DNA of 64,000 bases. It comes from GWB2-37-7 sp942492835. Lineage in GTDB: Bacteria; Bacillota; Clostridia; Lutisporales; Lutisporaceae. Positions within the stretch are counted from its first letter, which is position 1. Each line of letters starts with the position of its first letter. Made by a program: the position numbers and the translations under genes. Location of the stretch: contig OW818645.1 in the NCBI GenBank assembly GCA_942492835.1, positions 3,658,001 to 3,722,000 of the forward strand. Direction: 5' to 3'. Positions 1-8,716 of the stretch are shown in pieces. The notes beneath the pieces were generated by a model, which was not told where the DNA came from, did no database searches, and saw only the letters and a list, made by a program, of their open reading frames with translations.

Positions 1-484
1 AGAGAAGAAGGAGGTCGAACTCCTTAGGAGTAAGGGTAATATCTATACCGTCGATTTGGACAGTTCTCTCTAAAGTATTTATTACTATTAAGCCTACTGT
101 TATATTTGTATCCTCTTTGACATTGTATTTATCAACTCTTCTAAGGATTGTCTTTATCCTAGCAATTAGCTCTCTGCCATCGAAGGGCTTTGTAATGTAG
201 TCATCAGCACCAAGCTCTAGTCCATAGAGTTTATCCTTTATATCGTTTTTGGCAGTCAGCATAATAATAGGTATATTTAGGCTCTGTATGCTTTTACAAA
301 CCTCAAATCCATTCATGTCAGGCAGCATAATATCCAGCAAGATTAAATCTGGATTGAATGTCTGTGCATATTTTACAGCTTCCTTGCCACTATAGCAGGA
401 AAGTGTCTCTAAGCCCTCTAGTTCAAGGTTTATTTTAATTAAATCAACTATAGCAGGCTCGTCATCTACAATTAAAACCTTCAT
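1..484 (-). CDS. OmpR/PhoB-type response regulator (3' end outside window)
   Basis: The first 161 residues are visible, read leftwards from an ATG at 484 behind a GGGTGG-type ribosome binding site. The receiver domain starts MKVLIVDDEPA and contains the phospho-acceptor segment LILLDIMLPDMNGFEV and the conserved Lys in DDYITKPFDGREL. It continues into the start of a winged-helix effector domain (TLTPKEFDLLLL). By family this is a DNA-binding two-component regulator. Its kinase would lie beyond the left edge. The M20 hydrolase gene lies 95 bp upstream on the same strand, with no clear terminator between them. The target regulon cannot be told from this fragment. Confidence 0.93.
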   Translation of the reverse strand, partial: MKVLIVDDEPAIVDLIKINLELEGLETLSCYSGKEAVKYAQTFNPDLILLDIMLPDMNGFEVCKSIQSLNIPIIMLTAKNDIKDKLYGLELGADDYITKPFDGRELIARIKTILRRVDKYNVKEDTNITVGLIVINTLERTVQIDGIDITLTPKEFDLLLL

Positions 485-579
485 GAAAACACCACCCTTA
501 TTTCACAAAATACTTAATTCTATTTTAGCATTAAAGCTTATATATTGCATACAAAAAATTGGAGAGGGGGTGTAACACC

Positions 580-1746
580 TTAACTTACGCTTTTTTTGAA
601 CTCTACTTTAATCTTATCGAGAAGTTCTTTTTTAGTTATTACATCATATCCTGTAAGTGCCAAGGCAGCTGCGCCCTTCATTAATGCCTTATGAGCAGTA
701 TCAGTAAGAGTAGCATCTCTAAACTCAGTAGTATGAGATACCAAGTGATTGTCAAGAGTTATAGAGATGTATGGATGTATTGCAGGTACTACGTTGCTTA
801 CATTACCCATATCTATTGAACCATAGCTTGATCTTGAAGACTCAATATCTGTGATGCCAATATATCTTAGATTATCGGAGAAGGCAGCAGATAAAGCGTT
901 ATTTGTATTCATATTATCATATGAAATTTCATAGTTACTTATATCTAGTACTGCACCTGTCATGAGTGCTGCGCCTCTTGCAATGTTCTTAACTTTTTCT
1001 ACAAGCTCCTTTAGATATAACTTTTTACCTGCTCTAATATAGAACTGAGCAATTGCTCTGTCGGGTACTATATTGGCGGCCTTTCCCCCTTCTGTTATTA
1101 TTCCATGAATTCTAACATCTGAAGTTACATGCTGTCTTAAGGCATTAATGCCATTAAAGGTCAAGATGACAGCATCCAAGGCATTTATACCTTCATGGGG
1201 AGTAGCTGCCGCATGGCTGGTTTTGCCTTTAAAATCAAATTGCAGAGCGTCCATAGCTAAGGAATAACCACTTTCAATGGTTTTGTCACCGGGATGTAGT
1301 ATCATTGCTACGTCTATATCTTTAAATACACCCTGCTCAGCCATTGCAACCTTAGCACCGTCAGTTTCCTCGGCAGGCGTGCCAAACACTACAGCTTTTC
1401 CACCAATTTTACCTAGTATCTTACTGAGTGCTACAGCTGCACCAACACTCATAGTGCCTATCATGTTATGACCACAGCCATGACCTATTTGGGGAAGTGC
1501 ATCATATTCACAAAGATAAGCTATGCTTGCTCCAGGTTTACCACTGTCATATGTAGCTATAAAGGCAGTTGCTTTGGAGAGAGTGTTTGTTTCGATAGAA
1601 AAACCATTGGACTTGAGAAAGTTTGTCAGCTTTTCCATAGCCATGAATTCGTTGTTGCCAAGCTCTGGGTTGCTGCATATGAAATCACTGATTTCAATTA
1701 AGGTTTCTTTTGAGTTTTCTAACTCTGTAATTATTTGTTCTTTCAT
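580..1746 (-). CDS. M20-family amidohydrolase (AbgB/aminoacylase-like)
   Basis: 388 residues, starting at the ATG of MKEQIITELE behind GGAGG. A longer reading frame upstream has no ribosome binding site. The M20D signature GHGCGHNMIGT gives the Cys/His metal ligands, and FGTPAEETDGAKV gives the paired Glu residues. A central dimerisation domain follows the SHAAATPHEGINALDAV motif. Family members hydrolyse amide bonds of N-acyl amino acids, p-aminobenzoyl-glutamate or dipeptides; the substrate here cannot be told. The protein has no signal peptide and should be cytoplasmic. The response regulator gene lies downstream on the same strand. Confidence 0.9.
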   Translation of the reverse strand: MKEQIITELENSKETLIEISDFICSNPELGNNEFMAMEKLTNFLKSNGFSIETNTLSKATAFIATYDSGKPGASIAYLCEYDALPQIGHGCGHNMIGTMSVGAAVALSKILGKIGGKAVVFGTPAEETDGAKVAMAEQGVFKDIDVAMILHPGDKTIESGYSLAMDALQFDFKGKTSHAAATPHEGINALDAVILTFNGINALRQHVTSDVRIHGIITEGGKAANIVPDRAIAQFYIRAGKKLYLKELVEKVKNIARGAALMTGAVLDISNYEISYDNMNTNNALSAAFSDNLRYIGITDIESSRSSYGSIDMGNVSNVVPAIHPYISITLDNHLVSHTTEFRDATLTDTAHKALMKGAAALALTGYDVITKKELLDKIKVEFKKSVS

Positions 1747-1911
1747 TTTAACCTCCAAGAGTTTTATATAGCTTACTATAAGCATTATTATAATAATATT
1801 ATGACATGAGAACTTGCTTATTGTACAGTATAAACATATTAGGAAAAAGTAATTCTGCACAGATATATATAGTATTGTTATGTATTAAATTTTTAAAAAT
1901 ATATACTATAA

Positions 1912-1940
1912 TTGTTGGATAAATTGGTTTGTGTTATAAT
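1912..1940 (+). promoter_or_regulatory. Sigma-A-type promoter of pepF
   Basis: TTGTTG at 1912-1917 and a perfect TATAAT at 1935-1940 are separated by 17 bp. Transcription would begin near 1947, just ahead of the GTG start chosen for pepF. Confidence 0.7.
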
Positions 1941-1973
1941 AGCTACTATATGGTTGAAAGTGAGGAGATTTTT

Positions 1974-3782
1974 GTGTCAAATAATAATGCATCAATACCA
2001 AAAAGAGATGAGATTCCAAATCAGTTTAAATGGAAACTGGAAGATATCTATGCAAACAATGATCTTTGGGAAAAAGATTTTACAGAGGTAAAAAACCTTG
2101 CAGCAAAACTTGCACAGCATAAGGATAAGTTATCTGCAAGCTCTGATAATCTATTGCAATGTTTAGATGACAATGCAGCGATGAATAGATTGTTTGAGAA
2201 GGTGTATGTTTATGCTCATATGCGCAGTAATGAAGATAGCGCAAACGGTTTTTATCAAAGCTACTCAGATAGAACAGATTCTTTAGAAGTAGAAATATCC
2301 AGTGCTAAATCCTTTATAGTACCTGAGATGCTTGCTATACCAGATGAAAAGCTAGCAGACTTTATCAAGAATGATAAGAAACTGGCTTTTTACAAGGATT
2401 ACATAGATGATATTGTAAGATCAAAGCCTCATGTACTTAGTGCAAGTGAAGAGCAGATATTGGCTATGTCAGGAGAATTATCAAATGCTCCGGGAAGCAT
2501 TTATAGTATGCTTAACAATGCTGACATCAAATTTCCTTCTATCAAGGATGAAAATGGAAATGAAGTAGAGTTGACAAAAGGAAGATTTATACAGTTGATG
2601 GAAAGCGCAGACAGAAGAGTAAGAAAGGATGCTTTTGAAGCTTTTTATACAACGTATAAGAAGCAAAGAAACACTCTTGCTGCATTGCTAAACGCACAAG
2701 TTAAAGCAGATATCTTTGAATCAAAGGCTAAGAAATATAGCTCATCTAGGGAGTCATACTTGTTTCCTGACAATGTACCAGAGACAGTTTATGATAACCT
2801 TATAAATGCGATAGATGAAAATAAGAACTTGATGCACAGATATATGAAGCTTCGCAAGAAAATGTTGAATTTAGATGAGCTTCATATGTATGATTTATAC
2901 ACAACAATGGTTAAGGATGCCAAAATGGATATCACCTATGAAGAAGCTGTTGAAACAGTTAAAAAGGGTGTAGCGATTCTTGGTGAACAGTACAGTAAGG
3001 ATCTTCAGAAGGGCTTAACATCAGGATGGATAGATGTTTATGAAAATGAAGGAAAGAGATCAGGCGCATATTCATGGGGCTGCTATGATTCTCATCCATA
3101 CGTTTTGCTTAACCACTCAGATACAGTAAATAACATGTTTACATTAGCACATGAGATGGGTCATGCTTTGCACAGCTTCTATTCAGATGCAAATCAGCCT
3201 TACATATATGCACAATATAAGATATTCGTTGCTGAGGTTGCTTCAACGCTTAACGAAGCATTGCTAATGCAATATTTACTGAAGACTACTACAGATAATA
3301 CAAAGAAGATGTATCTTTTAAATTACTATATGGAGCAGTTTAGGACTACTGTATATAGACAAACAATGTTTGCAGAATTTGAGAAGATTACACATGCAAA
3401 AGCAGAAGCGGGTGAATCCTTGACAGCAGATGTATTTTGTCAGGTTTACCATGACTTAAATGTTAAGTATTATGGTCCAGATATGGTAGTTGACGAGTTA
3501 ATAGACATGGAATGGTCAAGAATTCCTCATTTCTACACCAGCTTCTATGTTTACAAGTATGCTACAGGTTTCTCTGCAGCTACAGCTATTGCTCATAAGA
3601 TTATAAATGAAGGACAGCCTGCAATTGATAAATATCTAGAATTCTTAAAAAGTGGTGGTTCAGATTATCCAATCGAGCTGCTTAAAATAGCAGGAGTGGA
3701 TATGGCAACACCAGATCCTATAAATAATGCACTTAAGGTATTTGAGGATCTCCTAAATCAAATGGAAGAATTGATTAAATAA
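1974..3782 (+). CDS. pepF: Oligoendopeptidase F (M3B metallopeptidase)
   Basis: 602 residues. The GTG at 1974 is chosen because GAGGAGA lies 6-7 nt upstream; an in-frame ATG at 1950 lacks such a site and falls almost at the predicted transcript start. The zinc motif HEMGH is at residues 393-397, in AHEMGHALHSFYSD, with the downstream family segment FVAEVASTLNEALL. The length fits PepF. The enzyme is cytoplasmic and cleaves peptides of roughly 7-17 residues, recycling peptides. The gene appears monocistronic, with its own promoter and a hairpin after the stop. Confidence 0.96.
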   Translation: MSNNNASIPKRDEIPNQFKWKLEDIYANNDLWEKDFTEVKNLAAKLAQHKDKLSASSDNLLQCLDDNAAMNRLFEKVYVYAHMRSNEDSANGFYQSYSDRTDSLEVEISSAKSFIVPEMLAIPDEKLADFIKNDKKLAFYKDYIDDIVRSKPHVLSASEEQILAMSGELSNAPGSIYSMLNNADIKFPSIKDENGNEVELTKGRFIQLMESADRRVRKDAFEAFYTTYKKQRNTLAALLNAQVKADIFESKAKKYSSSRESYLFPDNVPETVYDNLINAIDENKNLMHRYMKLRKKMLNLDELHMYDLYTTMVKDAKMDITYEEAVETVKKGVAILGEQYSKDLQKGLTSGWIDVYENEGKRSGAYSWGCYDSHPYVLLNHSDTVNNMFTLAHEMGHALHSFYSDANQPYIYAQYKIFVAEVASTLNEALLMQYLLKTTTDNTKKMYLLNYYMEQFRTTVYRQTMFAEFEKITHAKAEAGESLTADVFCQVYHDLNVKYYGPDMVVDELIDMEWSRIPHFYTSFYVYKYATGFSAATAIAHKIINEGQPAIDKYLEFLKSGGSDYPIELLKIAGVDMATPDPINNALKVFEDLLNQMEELIK

Positions 3783-3806
3783 TAAATATTACCACAAGAA
3801 CAGATT

Positions 3807-3846
3807 TATGGCATCATTTAAATTATTAAATGATGCCATATTTAAT
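3807..3846 (+). terminator. Terminator after pepF
   Basis: Inverted repeat: tatggcatcattta at 3808-3820 pairs with its complement at 3827-3840 around a short loop, followed by tttaatat. It lies 25 bp after the pepF stop. Confidence 0.75.
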
Positions 3847-3980
3847 ATAAATACATGAATAGTTCAAGCAGGATTTTTCATACATTTATAATGCGGATAG
3901 TATCATTTATGAATCTTGGTAATATTATATTATTAGGAAAGTCGAGGTGATTTTTCCAAACTATATGAGGAGGAAGGGCT

Positions 3981-4139
3981 TTGGAAGAACCTCTAAAGGA
4001 AAATGAGATTTTCAAATACAGTATAATTAGTAGAGTTAACGAACTGTTAGATTGTGTTCATAAACTTGGAAAGACTGATTCTTTTGAGATTATTGTAAAA
4101 CAAAAAAACGGGGAGTTGATTACAGAAACAAATTTTTAG
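3981..4139 (+). CDS. Small hypothetical protein (52 aa)
   Basis: A TTG start follows a strong GAGGAGG ribosome binding site, and the frame runs 52 codons to a TAG, ahead of a clear terminator. The product starts MEEPLKENEIFKYSIISR and ends with a probable beta-hairpin (FEIIVKQKNGELITETNF). No family is recognised. A TATAAT-like box near 3883 and the strong ribosome site support real expression. It ends about 60 bp before a convergent Spo0E-like gene. Confidence 0.55.
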   Translation: MEEPLKENEIFKYSIISRVNELLDCVHKLGKTDSFEIIVKQKNGELITETNF

Positions 4140-4161
4140 AAATAAAGTCCATTAATCAATA

Positions 4162-4200
4162 AAGCAAGCGCTATCTTTTGATAGTGCTTGCTTACTTTTA
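4162..4200. terminator. Bidirectional terminator
   Basis: A 14-bp arm, aagcaagcgctatc (4162-4175), pairs with 4180-4193 with one G-T wobble and a TTTT loop. T-rich sequence follows on the plus strand and a T-rich stretch on the minus strand, so it can serve both the 52-aa ORF and the convergent spo0E-like gene. Confidence 0.8.
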
Positions 4201-4359
4201 TTTTTTTGTTATCTGGTTATATTCGTTGAGAACTAGGTCTAGGGCTACACTTAACTTTAAAATTTCTTCGTCCTGGAGATTTTCTTTTTCTGAGACTAAT
4301 TTGTTAAGGCATATTCTTAACTCTTCAATTTTATTCAATAAATTATCGCGTTCAGTCAT
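4198..4359 (-). CDS. Spo0E-like aspartyl-phosphate phosphatase
   Basis: 53 residues from an ATG behind GGAGG. The sequence MTERDNLLNKIEELRICL, then a second helix EEILKLSVALDLVLNEY, matches the two-helix hairpin of the Spo0E family. The family signature SQELD appears here as SVALD, keeping Ser, Leu and Asp. In Bacillus these small proteins dephosphorylate Spo0A~P and delay sporulation. In Clostridia several copies are common and their targets are less certain. The stop codon lies next to the shared terminator. A second family member is at 51401. Confidence 0.8.
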   Translation of the reverse strand: MTERDNLLNKIEELRICLNKLVSEKENLQDEEILKLSVALDLVLNEYNQITKK

Positions 4360-4425
4360 AATAAACCTCCCATCACCTTTATATTTTGTGTTTGGGAGGT
4401 CTGTTATGCGTTGATGTAGGATGTA

Positions 4426-4965
4426 CTATTTGTGAGATTTACCATAATATTTCTTGTATAAGTCTGTAAGTATTTCTAAATGTATAACTTCATCAGCAAG
4501 AATTCTATTCAGAACTTTTACAACACTTTTATCCTTGATTTCGCTTATTAGAGTTTTGTAGCCTTCTATAGCTGATTTTTCTGCATCTATGTCAAGCTTT
4601 AGCTTAAACTCCGTATTGTCTCCATAAGCAACTTCGCCACCGTCCCACCAAGATTTATTTGATCTACGGTATTTTGGATTTCCTCCTAGCATATTAATAA
4701 GATCACCAAGCATTTCAAGATGTTTCATTTCAATTAAAGCAATACATAGCTCTATATCTGCTATTTCTTTATTTTTTATAGTTAAATGATGATGCATGTA
4801 TTGGGCAATGGCAGTCATTTCACTTTTTCCTCCATTTGCATAAGCATCAGAAAGCAATTTTGCATATCTTAAATTTTGGGTCTCAACTGCTACCTCGGGA
4901 TAAGGCTCATCAATTTTACAGGGTAAGCTGTCTATAAAATCATCCACAATTTTTTCGATATCCAC
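4426..4965 (-). CDS. Ferritin-like four-helix protein
   Basis: 179 residues with a GTG start (4965) behind a GGTGAG site. Paired Glu/His motifs typical of di-metal ferritin-like bundles are seen: IEMKHLEML in the second helix and ADEVIHLEIL in the last, with EKSAIEGY providing a further Glu. The spacing resembles manganese-catalase/CotJC-like and bacterioferritin-like proteins. It lies 294 bp from the divergent amidase gene that precedes the cotJ operon, so a spore or oxidative-stress role is possible but inferred. The exact subfamily was not recognised. Confidence 0.75.
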   Translation of the reverse strand: MDIEKIVDDFIDSLPCKIDEPYPEVAVETQNLRYAKLLSDAYANGGKSEMTAIAQYMHHHLTIKNKEIADIELCIALIEMKHLEMLGDLINMLGGNPKYRRSNKSWWDGGEVAYGDNTEFKLKLDIDAEKSAIEGYKTLISEIKDKSVVKVLNRILADEVIHLEILTDLYKKYYGKSHK

Positions 4966-5259
4966 TAGTACTCACCAACCTTTATATATATTGTTAATAA
5001 ATATGAGTATGAGCTTAAGATTATTCATATATTAGATAACTATAAATGTTATATGTACAGCATATAGAGTTTAGAAACTTCATTAGTTTTGTCGTTCATT
5101 CATTTATGTGTTCTATAAAGAAACATGTCATGAGATTAGCTAAATGCCAATATTATATAAGTACACAGGTCTTTTTAGGATGATTCATATAAAAAGTCAA
5201 TTAAAATGGTTTAGGTAAAATATATAGATGCAGAGAAATAATCTGTGGAGGTATATAAC

Positions 5260-6117
5260 ATGGAGAATATCAATTATATGGATATCGATAGGCAAATTCA
5301 TGATACAACTTTTATAGAAAGTATTGATAGAAAAGAAAAACTTAAAAAATTAGTCGCAGATGGCTTAAATATCTCATATGAACAATTAAAGGATGAAGCT
5401 ACTCTTGCAGCTATATTACTTCAGCTTTCACGAGAGAAAAGTGTTTTAATTAGAGGCCTTGATGATGAGATAGGAATATTTCTTTGTGAATGGCTGGAAG
5501 ATAGTGAAACTGAAGTAATAGACGAATATCGAGCTTCAGCAAAAAACAATAACTATAATAGAGCAAAAGCCAAGGAGTATATAGATACTTATTGGAAGAA
5601 CTATAATCCTGCATATCCTACCTTTCACGGTGGCGGAGGGGACTGTGCAAACTTTGTCTCTCAAGTATTATATGAGGGAGGAATGAAGTGGGTAGATGAT
5701 GGCAACCCCAGCCATTATACATGGTTTACAAATTGGTATTGTAAGCCTGGTGCAACTAACAGAGATGGTGACAGAAGAATCACTTTGTCATGGAAGGTTG
5801 CAGCAGCTTTTAGAAGACATTGGGTAGAAAGGTCAGCCAGGCAAATTTTAATTAAGTACAAAGATGCTATAAATAGCATGGAGAAGCTATCAAGAGAGCT
5901 GTACATTGGAGATCCAGTGCAGTTTTGTTATGCTAACGGAGTAGCTTACCATACCTTGATAGTTACTGGATTTGCTTGGGATAAAGCCGTTGGCGTAAAT
6001 GATATAGTTTTAGCTTCGCACACTATTGATTCAAATAAAAGATCTTTATACAATACAATGCTTAAGTATCCTAATGATTATTTATTAAGAGTATATGTCA
6101 TAAAAGATGGAGAGTGA
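5260..6117 (+). CDS. Putative amidase-domain protein (amidase_6 type)
   Basis: 285 residues; the ATG at 5260 is preferred over the in-frame GTG at 5245 because GGAGG (5247-5251) sits 8 nt before it. The C-terminal half carries the amidase_6 signature: YNPAYPTFHGGGGDCANFVSQVLYEGG with catalytic-type Cys (cited here as GGGDCANFVSQ), later SHYTWF and AYHTLIVTGF with a candidate His. The N-terminal 100 residues are helical with no signal peptide, so it is either cytoplasmic or packed into spores. It ends at a terminator just before cotJA. A spore-wall function is inferred from position only. Confidence 0.8.
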   Translation: MENINYMDIDRQIHDTTFIESIDRKEKLKKLVADGLNISYEQLKDEATLAAILLQLSREKSVLIRGLDDEIGIFLCEWLEDSETEVIDEYRASAKNNNYNRAKAKEYIDTYWKNYNPAYPTFHGGGGDCANFVSQVLYEGGMKWVDDGNPSHYTWFTNWYCKPGATNRDGDRRITLSWKVAAAFRRHWVERSARQILIKYKDAINSMEKLSRELYIGDPVQFCYANGVAYHTLIVTGFAWDKAVGVNDIVLASHTIDSNKRSLYNTMLKYPNDYLLRVYVIKDGE

Positions 6118-6146
6118 AAAAGTAGTCAGTGGACTACTTTTTTTTG
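6117..6146 (+). terminator. Terminator after amidase gene
   Basis: Stem aaaaagtagtc (6117-6127), AGTG loop, gactacttttt (6132-6142), then a run of T. Classic intrinsic terminator. Confidence 0.9.
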
Positions 6147-6207
6147 TAACACTCAGACTCACTAAGGAATAACATGTAAATGAAAGTATTTGTTGGGAGG
6201 GTTGAAA

Positions 6208-6423
6208 ATGGCAAAATATCAATACGAGCACACCTATAATCCTGAGATGCTCGTGTCACCAGAGTTTAAAATTCCTGTTATGCCTAAGGAATTTGAACTT
6301 GCAACAGCATATGTACCATATCAGGTAATGTGCAAAATATATGAACCGATGAAGTCTCTTATGAAGGGAACAATATTCCCAGAGCTGTATAAGCCCTATG
6401 TAAAACAAAAGCATGATAGATAG
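6208..6423 (+). CDS. cotJA: Spore coat-associated protein CotJA
   Basis: 71 residues, ATG at 6208 behind GGGAGG. The Pro-rich core PEFKIPVMPKEFELATAYVP followed by YEPMKSLMKGTIFPELYKPY matches CotJA. It is the first gene of cotJABC; in Bacillus this operon is transcribed in the mother cell under sigma-E and the proteins are inner coat components. Gaps to cotJB are short (40 bp), which supports co-transcription. Confidence 0.93.
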   Translation: MAKYQYEHTYNPEMLVSPEFKIPVMPKEFELATAYVPYQVMCKIYEPMKSLMKGTIFPELYKPYVKQKHDR

Positions 6424-6463
6424 TAAACGACTATAAAACAAACCTAGAAGGAAGGTAGATTTA

Positions 6464-6736
6464 ATGAAAATTGACAGAGACAGACTAGAAATGCTTAAGG
6501 AAATCATGGCGCTTGATTTCTCATCCATTGAGCTTAATCTGTATCTTGACACTCATCCAATGGATAGGAAAGCACTTGCTATTCATAATGACTATGCTAT
6601 GAAGCTAAATAAGCTTAAAGAAGAATATGAAATGAAATATGACTTGCTCACTCATAAACATGTAAGTGAATGCCCATGGCAATGGATATCTGAGCCATGG
6701 CCATGGGAAATAGATTATGAGATGGGAGGAAGATAA
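6464..6736 (+). CDS. cotJB: Spore coat protein CotJB
   Basis: 90 residues behind GAAGG. The segment LKEIMALDFSSIELNLYLDT, then HPMDRKALAIHNDYAMKLN and the Trp/Pro-rich tail CPWQWISEPWPWEIDYE, is typical of CotJB. It ends 3 bp before cotJC, so translation is probably coupled. Family members interact with CotJA/CotJC in the coat. Confidence 0.95.
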   Translation: MKIDRDRLEMLKEIMALDFSSIELNLYLDTHPMDRKALAIHNDYAMKLNKLKEEYEMKYDLLTHKHVSECPWQWISEPWPWEIDYEMGGR

Positions 6737-6739
6737 AGT

Positions 6740-7312
6740 ATGTGGATTTACGAGAAAAAACTTCAATATCCTGCATGGGTAGAGGGCTGTGACTTAAAAA
6801 TAGCAAAAGCAATGTTTGCACAATATGGAGGCCCAGACAGTGAGTTATCTGCTGGCATAAGATATTTAACTCAAAGATATACTATGCCTCTAAATGAGGT
6901 TAAGGCTGTATTGACGGATATAGGTACAGAAGAGCTAGCACACTGGGAGATCATTGGAACCTTAATATTTAAGATAATTGATAGAGCTTCAATTGAAGAT
7001 TTGAAAAAGGCTGGGCTGGATGCACATTACGTGCAACATGGTCATGACTTGTATCCACATGATGCAGCAGGAGTTCCATGGACAGCTGCATACATCCAAG
7101 CAATTGAAGATCCGATAGCAAATTTAACTGAAGATATGGGAGCAGAACAAAAAGCTAGAACAACTTATGAGCATCTTATCAATCTTACTGATGATAAAGG
7201 TGTAATTGAGACTTTGAGCTTCTTAAGAGAAAGAGAAATTGTTCACTTCCAAAGATTTGGTGAAAGCTTGAGATTGGTTCAAGAATATATGGATAGCAAG
7301 AGAGTATATTAA
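6740..7312 (+). CDS. cotJC: CotJC, manganese-catalase-family spore coat protein
   Basis: 190 residues. The ferritin-like bundle carries GTEELAHWEIIGTL and REREIVHFQRFGESL, the Glu/His ligands of a di-manganese site, plus the family start MWIYEKKLQYPAWVEG. Family members resemble Mn catalase and are thought to help protect or assemble the spore coat. It is the last gene of cotJABC, followed by a long hairpin. Confidence 0.95.
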   Translation: MWIYEKKLQYPAWVEGCDLKIAKAMFAQYGGPDSELSAGIRYLTQRYTMPLNEVKAVLTDIGTEELAHWEIIGTLIFKIIDRASIEDLKKAGLDAHYVQHGHDLYPHDAAGVPWTAAYIQAIEDPIANLTEDMGAEQKARTTYEHLINLTDDKGVIETLSFLREREIVHFQRFGESLRLVQEYMDSKRVY

Positions 7313-7315
7313 TTA

Positions 7316-7367
7316 ACAGGGGCAATCTCATACTAGAATACTATTCTAGTTTTGAGATTGCCCCTGT
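7316..7367. terminator. Long hairpin between convergent cotJC and coiled-coil gene
   Basis: A perfect 15-bp outer arm, acaggggcaatctca (7316-7330), pairs with 7353-7367. Inside it a second 8-bp palindrome, actagaat/attctagt (7332-7339, 7343-7350), extends the stem. It has no long T run on either strand, but it lies exactly between convergent genes, so a bidirectional transcription barrier is the simplest reading. Confidence 0.75.
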
Positions 7368-7381
7368 GAAATTATATATGT

Positions 7382-7660
7382 CTATTTTATTCTTCTAATA
7401 ATTACTTCCTCATGCCTAGCTACTTCTGCCTCAATACTGTCAAGCTTATCAGTATTTTGCTTATACCCATCAAATAAGGCTTCAAGCTTTTGACCGTGGT
7501 CTTGTTCAATATGCAGTACGGTCTTTTTAATGCTTGATACATCAGACTTTAATTCTTTGAGTTCATCTTCTATAGAATCAAACCTTTTATCCATAGAATC
7601 AAATTTCTTGCTAAAATTAATGTACATTTTTTCTATTAAATCATAAGATTTATCTTCCAT
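7382..7660 (-). CDS. Small coiled-coil protein (92 aa, function unknown)
   Basis: ATG at 7660 behind AAGGAGGG. Almost the whole protein shows heptad patterning (FDSMDKRFDSIEDELKELK, then SSIKKTVLHIEQDHGQKLE), so it should form a coiled coil. There is no signal peptide or membrane segment. Similar short coiled-coil proteins are common in Clostridia without known function. The degV-like gene upstream on the same strand ends 27 bp before its start codon, so the two may be co-transcribed. Confidence 0.75.
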   Translation of the reverse strand: MEDKSYDLIEKMYINFSKKFDSMDKRFDSIEDELKELKSDVSSIKKTVLHIEQDHGQKLEALFDGYKQNTDKLDSIEAEVARHEEVIIRRIK

Positions 7661-7687
7661 CCGAGCCCTCCTTATAATGAAAATTAA

Positions 7688-8545
7688 TTAAAGTATTTGG
7701 ATTGCTAAACCAACTAATCCTGGACCTGTATGTACAGCCATAGAAGGGTTTATTTGTCCGGAGATTATTTCCTGCACATTTGGGAGCTTGGAGAAGTATT
7801 CTTTAAATTTTTGAGCTTCTTCCTTAGCTGAACCATGATAAACAGATATATTAACCTTTTGGTCTTTTATTTTATCAATAGCAATATCCATTAGTTTTTC
7901 TAAAGATTTTTTTCTGCCTCTTACCTTTGCATGAGAGTAATATCTGCCGTCCTTGTTAACAGATATTATTGGTTTCAAATCCATTATAGTTCCAATGGTT
8001 GCGGCAACTAGTCCGATTCTTCCACCTTTTCGTAGGTAATCAAGTATCGGTATGCAGTAGAACACGCTAATTTTGTCTTTAGCTTTCAGAAGCACTTCTT
8101 TAATATCTGCTAAGGGAAGGCGCTCTGAAATAAGTTTGGCAGCCTCATATACCAGCATTCCCACTCCGATGGAAACAGATTTTGAATCAATAACTTCAAC
8201 TTCTAAATCTTTATAATCCTTACTTATCATTTTTATCATGTCCACAGTACCGCTTAAGTTACAGGATAAATGAATACACAAGATTTTGTTGTAGCCTTCT
8301 TGTTTTATCTTGTCAAAAAGCTTTGTTATTTCTAATTGTGATGGCATGGAGGTCTTGGGAATCTCTTGATTAAATCTTTCATAGACTTCTTCAGAAGTTA
8401 TATCAATACCATCATCATACTCACGATCTTTATATATTATTTTCAATGGGATAATATGTATATTATATTTTTCTATAATATCTTTTGGCATATCACTGCC
8501 ACTATCGGTTACTAAGGCAATTTTCTCAAAAACGTTATTTTTCAT
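7688..8545 (-). CDS. DegV family fatty-acid-binding protein
   Basis: 285 residues. The DegV signature is clear: LVTDSGSDMPKDIIEKY at the start, KTSMPSQLEI in the middle, then CIHLSCNLSGT and RKGGRIG. DegV/FakB proteins bind a fatty acid and present it to FakA kinase for phospholipid synthesis. No fakA-like DAK gene is nearby. AGGAAGG precedes the ATG. The coiled-coil gene follows on the same strand. Confidence 0.95.
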   Translation of the reverse strand: MKNNVFEKIALVTDSGSDMPKDIIEKYNIHIIPLKIIYKDREYDDGIDITSEEVYERFNQEIPKTSMPSQLEITKLFDKIKQEGYNKILCIHLSCNLSGTVDMIKMISKDYKDLEVEVIDSKSVSIGVGMLVYEAAKLISERLPLADIKEVLLKAKDKISVFYCIPILDYLRKGGRIGLVAATIGTIMDLKPIISVNKDGRYYSHAKVRGRKKSLEKLMDIAIDKIKDQKVNISVYHGSAKEEAQKFKEYFSKLPNVQEIISGQINPSMAVHTGPGLVGLAIQIL

Positions 8546-8673
8546 ATTATACCTTCCTTATTACCAAAATCTACTTATATTATATGATACATTAAATTGA
8601 ATATAAATTAAATATAAAATTTCATATATGTATAGATATATATACATATTATTTTTATTATTGAACAAATTGT

Positions 8674-8709
8674 AAAAATAATGCACTCCAAACGGAGTGC
8701 ATTATTTTT
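8674..8709 (-). terminator. Terminator after the Cys-rich gene
   Basis: Perfect 16-bp arms, aaaaataatgcactcc (8674-8689) and its complement (8694-8709), with a 4-nt loop. The A-tract of the left arm reads as a T run on the minus strand, just after the stop of the gene at 8717. Confidence 0.9.
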
Positions 8710-8716
8710 CAAATTA

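Noticed and set aside
7316..7367. Long hairpin after cotJC as an insertion-sequence end or MITE
   Set aside because: It has no target duplication and lies exactly between convergent genes, so a transcription barrier explains it.
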